From positions 186,001 through 250,000 of the forward strand of contig JADDMT010000031.1 of NCBI GenBank assembly GCA_021401465.1: a DNA stretch of 64,000 nt, in the 5' to 3' direction. Position numbers and translations under genes: made by a program. Shown one piece after another: positions 33,501-44,325 of the stretch (position 1 is its first letter; each line of letters starts with the position of its first letter). The notes beneath the pieces are model-generated. The model had not been told where the DNA came from. It ran no database searches and saw only the letters and a program-made list of their open reading frames with translations. Source of the DNA: Teratosphaeria epicoccoides (taxonomy: Eukaryota > Ascomycota > Dothideomycetes > Mycosphaerellales > Teratosphaeriaceae).

Positions 33501-33877
33501 GTGTTGCCACGCGCGGAGCAGAACCACTTGGAGCACGTCAAGCACTTGACCACAGCACTCGGATTATGGATGCCACAGTAAGCACAGGCGTGTGCAGGCA
33601 GCTCCACCTCTTCCTCCGCCTGCTTCTCCTTCCCTGCCTGCCCATTCAGTGCATGACTCGCGATGCTCTCGGCGTCATCATCGTCGTACACATCGGTCTC
33701 GTCATCGTCACCCACCCTCCTCCGGCGCGGGCCGCCGTTGAGGTTGTTGGCGCCATACTCGCTGTCCAGCGCGCTCTCGCCGGCGTCAAGTGTGCTGATG
33801 ATGTCGTCGCCTTCTCGGATGGCGGAGGCACTATCTCCGACCAGGTGGTTGCCGACTGTGTTGAACGCGCCCTCCAT
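30533..33877 (-). CDS. UPF1: ATP-dependent RNA helicase Upf1 (nonsense-mediated decay)
   Basis: Single exon, 1114 aa, ATG at 33877. After an acidic N-terminus, the Cys/His-rich zinc domain (about residues 90-260) shows CAYCGIHNPSAVVKCLTC, the CSARGNTSSSHIINHLVRARH segment split across zinc ligands, and CYNCGTKN. The SF1 helicase core has LIQGPPGTGKTVTSATVIFH (Walker A), LIDESTQSAEPE (Walker B), VLVGDHQQLGPVI (motif III), VQYRMHPCLSEFPS (IV), SVDAFQGREKDFIVLSCVRS (V) and RRLNVALTRAKYG (VI). The C-terminal tail is low-complexity. Upf1 binds Upf2/Upf3 and ribosome-release factors to trigger decay of mRNAs with premature stops. It is cytoplasmic. The C-terminal 200 residues have no fold. It is divergent from IMP4. 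Confidence 0.98.
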   Translation of the reverse strand: MEGAFNTVGNHLVGDSASAIREGDDIISTLDAGESALDSEYGANNLNGGPRRRRVGDDDETDVYDDDDAESIASHALNGQAGKEKQAEEEVELPAHACAYCGIHNPSAVVKCLTCSKWFCSARGNTSSSHIINHLVRARHKEVQLHPSSPLGDTTLECYNCGTKNVFLLGFIPAKSDTVVVLLCRQPCAAMGHGSNKDMNWDTSKWQPLIEDRTFLSWLVSVPTDQEQLRARHLAPQVIARLEEMWKDNSSATIRDLESGAAGLDDDPAPVLLRYDDAYQYQNVFGPLVKIEADYDRKLKEAQSQDNLIVRWDFGLNNKHLASFILPKLELGDVKLAVGDEMRLRYTGELRPHWEGVGYVIKIPNNQSDEVTIELRSRNEGKGSGGVPTECTHNFTADYVWKATSFDRMQHAMKTFAVDEMSVSGYIFHRLLGHEVAAAPMKVSMPRKFNVPNLPDLNGSQINAVKNVLQRPLSLIQGPPGTGKTVTSATVIFHLSKLNGGQTLVCAPSNVAVDQLCERIHKTGLKCVRVTAKSREDVESPVGFLSLHRQVQMNDTNVELNKLNQLKAELGELSSQDEKKFKTLTRAAEREILQNADVICCTCVGAGDPRLSKLKFRTVLIDESTQSAEPECMIPLVLGCKQVVLVGDHQQLGPVIMNKKAAKAGLNQSLFERLVILHCAPIRLQVQYRMHPCLSEFPSNMFYEGSLQNGITMHERQLKNLDFPWPVADNPMMFWSNLGNEEISASGTSYLNRTEAQNVEKIVTRFFKAGIKPEQIGIITPYEGQRSYVVSSMQQTGSFRKEVYKEVEVASVDAFQGREKDFIVLSCVRSNDHQGIGFLSDPRRLNVALTRAKYGLVILGNPKVLSKHPLWHCLLLHFKGRNCLVEGPLTNLQTSLLQFSKPKMSYRGPQRYQMAYQHANHMAHALSGPPNGRGVNGRQASPATNADGSVVGYIPDDVSSIHSSAIGGGAPLGQAGFPAMFQNFQEAWPTLPANRNGVPPAATSAAARAPPSVAGESVAGSELTDTTSATTANGGKPGQGGVSLAGLSINDLNKQASLSQSDKLRRFVEGSGPPGYGGGTQQPIGSGRVGAGAARDEDARSVSTAFASQIGGGA

Positions 33878-34331
33878 GATGAGGAGCTGTGTTCAATGTC
33901 TCGAATGTGATGTCGGGGCCACAGTGGGGTTGAGGTGGTGGATGGTGTGGGTGGCCTCAACCCCGAAGGGTCGCAGTGTCTTGACTGCACGAAGCCGACA
34001 GGGCTTGCCGGCGTTCTGAAAGGAGCGACAGACCTGACAAGGCAGGTGCGTTTGTGTTGTGTGCAGACGGGGAAGGTGGAAAGTGCACTGGCAGTTTTTG
34101 CTTCTTGAGCAAATGGTGCGGCTCAAATGGTGCTGCAGCTCGGACATGACACATGCCAGGCCTCTCCCGGCCGCCGCAGTCTTGGCATTTCTGATCTGCA
34201 AGGATCCTCCCACTAGCGCCACCGATGATCTTCCCCAAGTTGCATGTGACATGATGAGCAGTTCGAGATTCTTTCAACACACATCTGTCTCCCGACACAA
34301 CATACATGTACCAAACAAGTACCGACTCAAC
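33878..34331. promoter_or_regulatory. Bidirectional promoter of UPF1 and IMP4
   Basis: A 454-bp spacer lies between two divergent start codons and must serve both genes. The frame of IMP4 stays open upstream of its ATG but does not look coding there. Confidence 0.5.
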
Positions 34332-35219
34332 ATGCTCCGGCGACAAGCTCGTGAACGTCGCGACTACATTTACAAGCGGGCTCTTACCCTCCGCGATGCC
34401 GAGATAGCAGAAAAGAGGGCAAAACTCAAGGCCTCTCTTGCCTCAGGCAAACCACTAGATCCCAGCATCGCAAATGACACAAAGCTACGGCAAGACTACA
34501 AATATGACGAGACTCGCGCAGACCGGACCACAGAAGAGGAGCTTGAGCTCGACGATGAGTACTCCTACCTCTCCGGCGTCGTCGATCCCCGCATACTCGT
34601 CACCACCTCCCGCGACCCCAGTAGTCGCCTGAGCACTTTCGCCAAAGAGATCCGACTTCTCCTGCCGACCGCCATACGACTGAACCGTGGTAACCTGATC
34701 CTACCAAATCTGGTCTCTTCGGCCAAGTCCTCAGGTCTCTCCGACTTGATCCTGCTTCACGAACACCGCGGTACACCAACCGCCCTCACCGTTTCGCACT
34801 TCCCCCACGGACCTACTGCGAGCTTCAGCCTGCACAACGTGGTTCTGCGCCACGACATCCCTCATGCTTCCCGTGGCACTGTCAGCGAGTCATACCCTCA
34901 TCTCATATTCGAAGGCTTCACCACGAAACTTGGCCTCCGCGTCGTCAAGATCCTGCAGCACCTGTTCCCACCGAGAGAGGCGAGCACGAAGCTGGGGTCG
35001 AGAGTGGTGACGTTCAAGAATATCGAGGATAGCATTGAGGTACGACATCATGTTTTTGTCAAGACTGGGTATCAGAGTGTGGAGTTGGCCGAGGTCGGAC
35101 CACGCATGACTATGCGGCTGTTCGAGATAAGGCAGGGTACGGCGGAGAACAAGGAAGGTGACGTGGAATGGGCATTGACCCAGTACACGAGGACGAGCAA
35201 GAAGAAGGATTACTTGTGA
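34332..35219 (+). CDS. IMP4: U3 snoRNP protein Imp4 (Brix domain)
   Basis: Single exon, 295 aa from the ATG at 34332, chosen because MLRRQARERRDYIYKRAL is the family's start; the frame is open further upstream without homology. KRAKLKASLASGKPLDPSIA follows. The Brix domain spans about residues 80-280, with RILVTTSRDPSSRLSTFAKE, the FPHGPTASFSLHNVVLRHDI segment, LIFEGFTTKLGLRV and FVKTGYQSVELAEVGPRMTM. Imp4 acts with Imp3 and Mpp10 in the small-subunit processome, helping U3 snoRNA pair with pre-rRNA in the nucleolus for 18S maturation. Length matches yeast Imp4 at about 290 aa. Confidence 0.97.
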   Translation: MLRRQARERRDYIYKRALTLRDAEIAEKRAKLKASLASGKPLDPSIANDTKLRQDYKYDETRADRTTEEELELDDEYSYLSGVVDPRILVTTSRDPSSRLSTFAKEIRLLLPTAIRLNRGNLILPNLVSSAKSSGLSDLILLHEHRGTPTALTVSHFPHGPTASFSLHNVVLRHDIPHASRGTVSESYPHLIFEGFTTKLGLRVVKILQHLFPPREASTKLGSRVVTFKNIEDSIEVRHHVFVKTGYQSVELAEVGPRMTMRLFEIRQGTAENKEGDVEWALTQYTRTSKKKDYL

Positions 35220-38035
35220 GGAAAATTGGATGTTCATGCTTGTTGAGGTCTGAAAGATTAGCGTTGGCATTCGGAGGCGTTTGCATACAATGCTGCATAG
35301 TGGTACCCTCGTATTTCTGGCTGATCGCAGTGGTAGCCCCTAGGATGGGCCCATGTTTGGCTGGCACAATCCGACCCTCGAATGTGTATCGAGTCAGATG
35401 GGATCCTGTCGAGTCCGAGATCTGTCGCTTGATCCTGTGCGAAGCTGAACACGCTGCATCATTACGGGCTAGCGACGTCCTTCTACACCAAGCGAGATGA
35501 ATCTGGTCCCGACCGTGGCCTGTCATCGCGTTAGAGCGAGACAGCCACGTCGGCTGCTACTTTCAAGATACGTAAACAGAGACAATGGCGGACGGTGGCT
35601 GCTCTCCTTTGTTACCGAGAATCCAACCACGAAATATACAATTTGGACTGCACTGTCCCTGCTCCGGTGAGACTGTGTGCAGCACAATTCATGCTACCTC
35701 CTGTCTTGGTCAAGATCAAAAGGTATCGAAACCTGGTTGCTATCTGTCAACATGACGCCAGCAGCAGGATGCCTTCTCTGGCATTCTGCGTTCCCACTGA
35801 CGCTCATGCCACGAGCGGATGAAAAGACCTCTGAGTCATTCCGGGTACCTGGGTATTTGTGCCACGAAATCGTCCATGATATCTGCTTTACAAACTCAGA
35901 CTACTCGGAGCCTTCAAAGCCGCCGAGTGGTGCGACTCAGCTTCCAATCGCACAATCGCACCTTCCAGAACTGACTTGATGTGAAGCTTCGACCAGCCCA
36001 ATCTGGTACGGTCACTTAGGGCTGGGGTGCGCTGGCTGATTTGGGGGGTCATTTGAGCTGATTGCGCGGGAGCTCCAGGAACTGACAGCCGCTCCCACGA
36101 TGTGGTTCGACTTTGTACCTACTCGAGAAAGTCCAGAGAAGCATTGATTCAAGAGTGCACGAGATCGTGGCGCGTAAAAATGGTAAACATGGGCAGGATT
36201 ACAACAGCATATCACTATAGAATGGCAGCCTTGACAGCGCACCATACATACACATATATACCATACCCACAGCGCATTAGACTATTCACAGTATCCATCA
36301 AACAAGTCTCCATACCAACACCACATTGCTTTGTCTGCTCATTCTTCTTCGAAGCTACAAGCTCTAAAGTGAGAACTGCACTCGCTGTTCCCGTTGCAGA
36401 TGCATTTACCATATTGGACATATTGCAAGGGCCGGGAGGTATCTTCGAGCAAAGCATGGGACGCTGAGGTCCGATGCCGAAGCTTGTTGCGTGTGAGGAG
36501 ATTACTGTCGGGACTGTCACACGTTGAATCCTCCACGAATTGTCTGTTCTGAAGCACCCAACCTGGACTAGGTGCTCCTAATAAGTCGTCATGCTGTACG
36601 TGCTCGCCGGAAATCTCGCCCCAGCCACTTCAGCCATCTGTACAAACATTAGATGTCAGCCGAAGTCAGCATTGAGGGCAGTGCAAGCTGCATCTCAAAG
36701 ATTGCAGGTCGCAATCAAAACGTCTGCGGACTTCGGAAAGCGCATTGCATCGCTGTCGCCTTCTGCCAGCTTCGGCTTCGGCTGCACCTGCACTTTGAAC
36801 CAGGTATAGCATCCGACGGAAATGACCATGATGCTGGGATGTGACTGCTCTTGGGAATCTGCACGCTGATCTGCACTTTCCCATTCGGAAGTCGATCATC
36901 TCAGGTGCGGTGAGCTATGTGTGGATCCAGTCCAATGGACAGGACCAAGATAACGACAAGATCTCGTCCGCAAGCAGAATCATGGTATGAAACTTCCCAC
37001 CAGACACGCCCGAATCAAACGGGCACACAGTTGGCAACACAGGACTGCGGGCGGACTGGGAGGACAAGGCGTCGAGAGGGACCTTCTTAACAATTGCACA
37101 GTGACTATTCGCTACCAATGACTCGTCAGTACCCTGAATCGGTTGTGTCCACGGAACGAGTCATACGTATGTTCTGTTCCGACAATGATGCTTCGACCTT
37201 GTATCGGGGAGCGGCTGAGCTTGCACCAAAATGTGGTTAAACGAAGAGGCCCCCGGTGCGGGCGCGCTCGGTGTCATGACTGTACGCCTGCTGATGTTGA
37301 TTGATGGATGGACCTGTGCTGAAAAAATCGTGTATGGCGTGGCCAACCAATTAGACAAGCCCCAATGTTCTTGAAGTGGCAGACTCTCCTAACTGATGTC
37401 GGGTGTGAGAGCCCTTGTTGTCGCAGTTCGAACTCCAGGCACGGCAGTTACTACCAGTACTGGGCATTGGCAGGCGTGTTACGTTGGTTAGAATGGAGCT
37501 TTCGCGTTCACGCAGTGTTTGCCCCGTTTCATCTGCTCAACTGCCGCTGCTGCACCGTACGCACCTGGCCGCCCATTCGTCCGGCCCCACGGTCGACGTA
37601 GAATTCCATGTGATAGACCATGATTACCGCCTTTGAGCTCGGGCAATCCTGATAAGAAGCTTGTTGCGACTCGCGCAGGGAGATGTCCGCGTGTCTGCTT
37701 TCGAATACCTCAGCTGTCACGGATCTTGAGTTGCGTTAAGTTTTGAAGTTGGATGTCTGGAGAACAAATGTAGGCGTTGGGAGTGGAGCATTCACAACCA
37801 CACCTCCGGAAGTAGTCCCGCTGCCGGTGGAAGCCCGGGAAGCCCGCATGTGAGCATGTGACACCGAGAATGTTCTCGCCAGACTGCCAGCGATCGAGGC
37901 GCTAATTGTGTTAGCGTCAATGTTGAGCATCCATCCATCCCTACGACCATGAGTGCAATCAGCAGGTCGACCATGTATGAAGATCTATGATATTCGCAAA
38001 CTGTCCCGAAGATATTTTTGTTGTCCAGCACCACC
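35220..38035. other. Intergenic region between IMP4 and SDH1
   Basis: This 2.8 kb between convergent genes holds only short open frames without domain text. I saw no tRNA box A/B pair. A GTTCGAACTC string near 37427 superficially resembles a box B but has no cloverleaf around it. Confidence 0.45.
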
Positions 38036-40257
38036 TCAGTAACTTCTCAGCACAGGCGGCACACTTTTACACTCGTTCTCATCCAGAGTCCCGCTCACCA
38101 CCCTCCTATACCCCAACTTCACCTCATCGCCTACCTTACTCTGCCACGTCAACGAGTGCTTCATCCACTCATCATCTTTCCGATCCGGAAAATCTTCTCT
38201 AGCATGACTGCCTCTCGACTCCGTCCTTGCCACTGCTGCCTTCGCAGTCTGCGCAGCACACGTCAACAAGTTGCGAAGCTCGAGTGTCTCCACTAAGTCT
38301 GAGTTCCAGATCATAGACTTGTCCTTGACAGCGAGGCGGTTGTTGAACTGATCCTGAATGCCTTGCATGCGTTGATTACCAGTCTCGAGACTGTCCTTGG
38401 TGCGGAAGACGGCAATGTCTGCTTGCATGGTCTTCTGCATTTCTGTCCGAACCTGTGCGCCCAGGACATTGCCGTCGGCAGTGCGAATGGCTTCCATCTC
38501 TGCTAAGCTCCGAAAGCCGATGTCATTCGGTACAACTTTGTGCTGCATGCCCTTCTCATTGTTTGACGCAATGTTGTTCGCACATGCGCGCCCGAAGACC
38601 ACGATGTCGAGAAGACTGTTTGCGCCTAAGCGGTTTGCGCCGTGCACGGAAACGCAAGCAACCTCGCCTGCGGCATACAACCCATCTACAGTCTTCTCGG
38701 CTCCAGTGGCCTGGTCGACTGTAAGCACCTGTCCTTTCCAGTTCGTTGGCACCCCACCCATGCAATAGTGCACCGTCGGTAGCACCGGAATCGGCTCTTT
38801 CGTAATGTCTACACCAGCAAACACACTCGCTGTCTCGGCAATACCAGGAAGTCGCTCGTATATGAGGTCTTTCGGCAGATGGCTGAGTTGAAGGTGAATG
38901 TGATCCTTGTCTGGTCCGCATCCTCGACCTTCTTTGATCTCAATGTTCATGCTTCTTGCCACCACGTCTCGAGAAGCCAGATCTTTCGCTGTAGGAGCGT
39001 AGCGCTCCATAAACCGTTCGCCTTGGCCATTTAGCAGGAACCCACCTTCGCCTCTCGCTCCTTCTGTGATGAGCACACCAGCGCCGTAAATGCCAGAAGG
39101 ATGAAACTGCACGAACTCGAAATCTTGGTTTGGGAGCCCAGCTCTCGCAACCATGGCCTGCAAACAAGTCAGCACCATAACACGTTTCTGTCAACCCAAG
39201 ACCGAACTTCGAAGAGCGGCACCCACATTGCCGTCACCAGTACTCGTATGCGCGCTCGTACAGCTGAAGTATGCACGTCCATAGCCTCCAGTGGCGAGTA
39301 CTGTGTTTCTGGCAAACACCCGGTGCAGCGTTCCGTCTTCCATTGACATGCACAAAACGCCCACACATGCGCCATCTACCATCAGCAAGTCTATTGCAAA
39401 GAACTCAATGAAGAAATTTGTATCGTGCTGAGAATCGACATCAGCAGAGTGTGATTAAGGCGCCGCTGACCAGGCAACTCACTTTGATCGATTGACCATA
39501 CAGCGTGTGCAACATAGCATGACCAGTCCGATCCGCCGCCGCGCAGCACCTATAGGCTTGTCCGCCTTTCCCATATTCCAATGATTGTCCCCCGAGTGCT
39601 CGTTGGTAGACCTTGCCTTCTCCATTTCGACTGAACGGCATGCCATAATTCTCCAGCTCCCATACGGTCTTCGGTGCTTCTCGACACATGTAATGAATTG
39701 CATCTTGGTCACCCAACCAATCGCTGCCTTTAACCTATAAAAAGACACTGTAAGCACACCAGTCCAGCTCATCTTATCTTCAAACATGCCCCTTCCTTCC
39801 ATCTTGCTTGTGTCCTCGGTGCACTTACAGTATCATACATATGCCACCTCCAGTCATCCTTCGTCATGTTACCCAATGCGGCGTTGATCCCTCCCTGAGC
39901 TGCCACGGTATGGCTTCTCGTGGGGAACAACTTCGTAATGCACGCAATCTCCAATCCACTTTCTGCAAGTCCCACTGCTGCTCTCAAGCCTGCGCCTCCT
40001 GCCCCCAGGACGATAGCATCGTAGTGATGGTCGATCAACGGTATATTGTCTGGTGTGGTAGACGTGCATGGAGAAGGTTTAGAAGACGGTGTGGCGCGGC
40101 GTCGAGCAGTAGGTGAGACGTAGGATCGTCGGGTGTGATTGCGAGAGCTGAGGTGAGTACCATTATACTGGGGGTGGTTTGCAAGTTGGACTGGCGGGAG
40201 GTTGCACCGGAATACAGAAGCGACACCGAGCCACGTCCGGCTTACGACTCGTACCAT
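38036..40257 (-). CDS. SDH1: Succinate dehydrogenase flavoprotein subunit (divergent)
   Basis: Four exons on the minus strand: 39829-40257, 39483-39734, 39227-39427 and 38036-39157, 667 aa. Introns are GTAAGT...TAG, GTGAGT...CAG, GTGGGT...CAG. The N-terminus is Arg/Ser-rich, as a mitochondrial presequence, then AIVLGAGGAGLRAAVGL (FAD fold) and TRSHTVAAQGGINAALG, whose His carries covalent FAD. EDGTLHRVFARNTVLATGGY, GAGVLITEGARGEGGFLLN, HGANRLGANSLLDIVVFGRA and MIWNSDLVETLELRNLLTCA follow, to the end SVPPVLRSY. It oxidises succinate to fumarate in complex II of the inner mitochondrial membrane. Two normally invariant stretches differ: FHPSG rather than FHPTG, and HYCMGG rather than HYNMGG. It may therefore be a paralogue of the housekeeping gene. 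The exact start is unsure. Confidence 0.93.
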
Positions 40258-40637
40258 TGCTGCTTGCTCGAAATCGTGCCGCTTGATTATATGAGAGACG
40301 CACTACCGCCAAATTTCGTTTATGGGTATCCTGTGAATTCTTGCTTCGTAGCTCTTTCCCGGTCACTTCAAGGTCCACGCAACATGATCTGTAAGAGTGA
40401 GGATATTGCGCTTCAATGCCATTCAAAACAATCACTCTATGACGGTGGTGTTGCAGAGCATAAGTCGGCTGCAATAATGTTGCTGCAGTGAGCTGAACCC
40501 CACAATCCAGATCTGCGCTATCTCCGGCGCTTACTCTGGGCCCCTCGGCTATTATCGGGTTCGCGTTTCGAGCGGAATATGATGCCGCGACCTCCTTCTG
40601 CACGACCTGCTTGAGTCAAGCACATCTGTTCTGATGC
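40258..40637. other. Promoter region of SDH1
   Basis: A 380-bp spacer between two minus-strand genes; it holds the SDH1 promoter and the LysM gene terminator. Nothing more specific is visible. Confidence 0.45.
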
Positions 40638-42530
40638 TCAATCATTTTTGCCCTTTGCTGTGCCACCTTTGGACCTCTGTCTCGCCTCCGCTCCCTCAAA
40701 ATAAGACGTCGCGCTAGACGCAGGCTGCACAGCCGAACCATGCCTACCGCGGTCCTGATCTTCGTCTTCCTCCTCATCACCAATCTCGAACTCATCCGTC
40801 ATCTCAATAAGATCTCCAACGCCACGCACACCTTTGACAGGCACTCCAACGGAGGCACGTCCTGGCCGCTGGCGCTCTGTAGGTGTCATGGCGACTTTGG
40901 TCTGCGAAGCCATCTTTCGCATCCACGACTCTATCGCGCCACCCACGTTTTCCAGCTTCAGGTTCTTACCGAGACTGGGCGTCGTGGTACCCGAGGCCAC
41001 TGGGGTGGGATTGTCAGAGTATCCCGGCGTTGCAGGGCTCAGTAAAGATTGATGGTGCTGTGGAGGAGCGACATCAGGCAGGTGCTTCGCAAAGATTTTG
41101 TTCAGTCCATCCTGCGCCGGGCCCGGAAACCGCACATTTGCACTCATTGTGCCTACGCCTCCTGGACCAGCTAGGTATGCGGGGAAGTAGCCATTGATCG
41201 CATTGCTAAGTCTTCTTGTTCTTGGAGGCCTTTGTGGCGGATCCTGCTGGCCGGGAGACGATGCAAATTCATCACCCACGCCAGCCCGTTGAACATCAAG
41301 AGATGTGGATGGCGTGTCAAGGTCAGAGTAGCAATTGCTTTTCCGTCTTGTCGGCGGAAAATAGCCTAATGCTCGGCGTGGGAGGCGAGCAATCTCAGTA
41401 GGCTTTATTGATCCCGGCAGCACTACCCACGAGTCATGATGCCAAGGGGGCTGTGTATCTAGGCTTGACGCAGCAGCTGAAGACGACGGACGTCTGCTTC
41501 TGCTGGCATTCGTCGACGCAGAATTGGTCCGATTGCGGCTGGAAGCAGAGCCATTGGCATTGATGGCGGCTGGAGGTGGATGTAAAGCAGGAACTTCTTC
41601 CGCCTGCCCTGCTTCTAACGCATCGCTCTCAGCTGTCAGCAGATCCAGCGCTTCTGGTCCAAGGACTGGTCGACCCTTGATCCCACAAGCATCCACCGGC
41701 AATATTATGGTAGGCCGCATCTGCACGGTATCATTCGGCCACATCCGGTTGGCCTTTCTAACTGTATTCGCGGAGCAGTTGTACTTGATCGTGATGCCAG
41801 CTAGCGTATCGCTCTTCTGCACGTGGTGCACGTATACCAGCGCATCCCTTTCCTCACCATCTCCGGGGGCCGCAGACATTGATCCATGATCATCTGACGA
41901 TCTTCTTTTAAATTTGCCCAAGGCATCCGCATAGCTTGAGTCCTGCTGTGAGAGCATGTCCTTACGCTTCTGTGCCCGTAATGCTGCCAATTGCTCTTCC
42001 TTGGTGCCCGCACCGACATCTCCAATAGTAGGATTAGATGTCGGTGCAGGGCCCCATTGAGCGGGTCGGGCGCTGCTCGCGGCGCGTGTCCCGTTGAGCC
42101 TGTCAAATGGCCGCCTGACACGCGTTGATCCTGTGGTCGCACCCATGGTTGAGTCGCCGCTCAAAAGATCGGTCGCAAAACCTTGCAACGTAGACCACGA
42201 GCTACCCCAGAGACTCGCCAAGGAACCTGGTGGCTCAGCTGCCACCTGCTTCTGCTTGTCACCAAGTGCCCTTCCAATCGAAGAAGTGCCCCTGCCTGCG
42301 TGCCAGCCATCTCGGGAGCCTGGTCTGGACAGATGTGTCACCGGTACGGGTGAAGCTGCGCGGCTCTCGTAGGGTGAGAGCAAGGGAGAGGCTGTGCGGT
42401 TCGTGGTCGTTCTAGTCGAGCCGAGGATGGTCTCATCCTCGCCATCGAGACCTGAAATCAATCGTGTGTTGCGAGGTCGTAGGGTCGAGGCGGTAGCCGG
42501 AGTTGAGCTGGTCCGGACATTGCTGGTCAT
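40638..42530 (-). CDS. Intracellular LysM-domain protein
   Basis: Single exon, 630 aa, ATG at 42530. A disordered Ser/Thr/Arg-rich N-terminus of about 220 residues precedes one LysM motif at about 230-280: VHHVQKSDTLAGITIKYNCS, then TVRKANRMWPNDTVQMRPTI and LPV. The C-terminal 350 residues are low-complexity, with an ordered patch NLKLENVGGAIESWMRKMAS and an acidic EIGDEEEDEDQDRG run. There is no signal peptide, so unlike secreted LysM effectors it is not expected to bind extracellular chitin. Intracellular LysM proteins of this type occur widely in filamentous ascomycetes and lack a firm function. Confidence 0.85.
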   Translation of the reverse strand: MTSNVRTSSTPATASTLRPRNTRLISGLDGEDETILGSTRTTTNRTASPLLSPYESRAASPVPVTHLSRPGSRDGWHAGRGTSSIGRALGDKQKQVAAEPPGSLASLWGSSWSTLQGFATDLLSGDSTMGATTGSTRVRRPFDRLNGTRAASSARPAQWGPAPTSNPTIGDVGAGTKEEQLAALRAQKRKDMLSQQDSSYADALGKFKRRSSDDHGSMSAAPGDGEERDALVYVHHVQKSDTLAGITIKYNCSANTVRKANRMWPNDTVQMRPTIILPVDACGIKGRPVLGPEALDLLTAESDALEAGQAEEVPALHPPPAAINANGSASSRNRTNSASTNASRSRRPSSSAAASSLDTQPPWHHDSWVVLPGSIKPTEIARLPRRALGYFPPTRRKSNCYSDLDTPSTSLDVQRAGVGDEFASSPGQQDPPQRPPRTRRLSNAINGYFPAYLAGPGGVGTMSANVRFPGPAQDGLNKIFAKHLPDVAPPQHHQSLLSPATPGYSDNPTPVASGTTTPSLGKNLKLENVGGAIESWMRKMASQTKVAMTPTERQRPGRASVGVPVKGVRGVGDLIEMTDEFEIGDEEEDEDQDRGRHGSAVQPASSATSYFEGAEARQRSKGGTAKGKND

Positions 42531-43060
42531 CTCTGGCCATTCGGCAGGTGATCATATGCATGAGGTGCTCACTCGCCGACACAGTCAGATTGTGCGGTAG
42601 ACAACTCGTACTTCAGCGAGTGCCGGTCTTTGTCAGACTCTCTGTTCATAAGTGGTATTTGATCAATGAAAAGGACGCGGATTTGTTGATTGTGCAACTT
42701 CGAGATACGCCGTATGCAACGTCAGCGGTCGACCTCGGGGCTTCGGATGCTTCCGCCGACCGCAGTTGACGATAACGTGGAAGACGGTAGGGCGGACCCT
42801 GAAGCCAGTAAGTAGAACACACTAGCGAACCTTCATGTGATGCATAGTGCCATAGTGCAGGTCCAAGCAGGTTTCCGCGGGCTTTTGAGCCTCATGATGC
42901 TTGCATGTATGCTTGAACCTATGGTACTGCACCTTGGAAGCACAAAGTACCGCCAATGATCAGAGGCGAGGTGTCTGCAATCGCTCACTGATGCCTGTTG
43001 AGATTCCTGACAAGTGCAACCCAAAACTGCGAGGAACTCATTCGCTTAACAACCAAGAGA
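42531..43060. other. Intergenic region
   Basis: A 530-bp spacer holding the LysM gene promoter and the terminator of the F-box-like gene. No other feature seen. Confidence 0.4.
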
Positions 43061-43759
43061 CTAGCATCTACGTCCACCTACGTGCTTCCACTGCCAATCT
43101 GATATTTTGCCCGTCTCCAGTCCGTCACGACCGACAAGCTTCACATCATGCTCCTCGAAAAGCCGCTTGCAGTGTTGGACTATCCTCGACTCCCCACGTA
43201 TACCTTTTTCCGCGATTCTCCACGCAGGTCCAATAGCAGCCGCGATAAGGGTCCGATGATCGAGGCTGACATCCCACCATGACTGATGTGATGGTCCTTT
43301 AAGCAACTTCAGGTGAATCTTCTCGTGGCTAAAAGATGGCAGCTGGGTCCAGCCCTGGATCAGATCTGGTATGCTGAACTTGCAGGCGATGCTGTCCATC
43401 AGGTAAACATTGACTGTGATGGCTGGCAGACTCTCGTCGTTGGACGTAACGGCGGGTGCCCAATCGATCAAAGCAGAGAAGTTGGTTTCTTCAACATAAG
43501 CTGCGAAGACACTTCTGCAATAGAATATGCCAAGACTCTCTGCTCTGGTCTGCTTCGACAAGCATGTGATGGCCAGCTGGACTGCCTTCGTCGTCAATGC
43601 GTCAGTGCTACGTGCCGCGACGATCAAGGCGTTGTCGGGAGATCCGAGGGGGATGGTCTCCTCGTAGTTCCGATTTCGAATTTCTAGTGGAAGCTCATCA
43701 AACGGCATGCTCTTCTGAACGCGCCTCAGATCTGTGGTGAGCTGGTGGCGGGAAACCAT
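43061..43759 (-). CDS. Hypothetical F-box-like protein
   Basis: Single exon, 232 aa, ATG at 43759. MPFDELPLEIRNRNYEETIP near the N-terminus is an F-box-like LPxEIRN start, followed by LAITCLSKQTRAESLGIFYC, the conserved Cys-x-Thr-Arg-xE segment of small fungal F-box-like hypotheticals. The C-terminal half has no recognisable domain. In contrast to the broken relatives at 19-21 kb this one is intact. A role in ubiquitin ligase complexes is only inference. Confidence 0.65.
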   Translation of the reverse strand: MVSRHQLTTDLRRVQKSMPFDELPLEIRNRNYEETIPLGSPDNALIVAARSTDALTTKAVQLAITCLSKQTRAESLGIFYCRSVFAAYVEETNFSALIDWAPAVTSNDESLPAITVNVYLMDSIACKFSIPDLIQGWTQLPSFSHEKIHLKLLKGPSHQSWWDVSLDHRTLIAAAIGPAWRIAEKGIRGESRIVQHCKRLFEEHDVKLVGRDGLETGKISDWQWKHVGGRRC

Positions 43760-44325
43760 TTCGTCATGTTGTAGGTATTCAGGGAGGCCGCCGCTCGTGA
43801 TTTAACAACGCGTTGAGGCCAGTATGGCCGCGCGCAACTGGCCTGTATGGCGTCACATGCTGGCCATGGTGACGAAGAGCGGTGATTCCAGGTAAGTCAA
43901 GTTTGCGATATTCGCGTGCGTCAGCCGCGACAGACGCAACACTGGCCTTTCTCCACCGGCTGTTGTGCCTTGGTCCGGAATCTTTTAGTGATCCTCGAAT
44001 TTAGAACGGTTGCAGTGTTGCGCAGCGATGTCTTCTGTGCAAAGCAACAGATACAAGCTGTTGAACATCAAGATATGTGGCAGGTGCGTTGGCAATCTTC
44101 GCAGCTGGCTCTTTCCGGACTTCCAACTCCATTACCGAGACTCGCACCGCAATCAACGTGATACCTGTCTCGCGCCCAGAAGTGCTCCTGGCATAGCCGA
44201 GCATGAGCTGTGATCCGCCCTGCTGGAGTACCAGAATGGATCACTGCGTCCGGGTTGTGTCGACTGCGACACAAAGTCGCTGTCTTCGAATACTACTCAT
44301 ACGCACTGCATGCGTCATGCCAATC
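43760..44325. other. Intergenic region
   Basis: A 566-bp spacer between two minus-strand genes; short frames without domain text, no RNA gene recognised. Confidence 0.4.

Noticed and set aside
33845..34331. Upstream extension of the IMP4 frame to 34059
   Set aside because: The family start MLRRQARERR is at 34332 and the upstream text has no homology; it is promoter DNA shared with UPF1.
37410..37445. GTTCGAACTC string resembling a tRNA box B
   Set aside because: No box A at a suitable distance and no acceptor-stem pairing around it.
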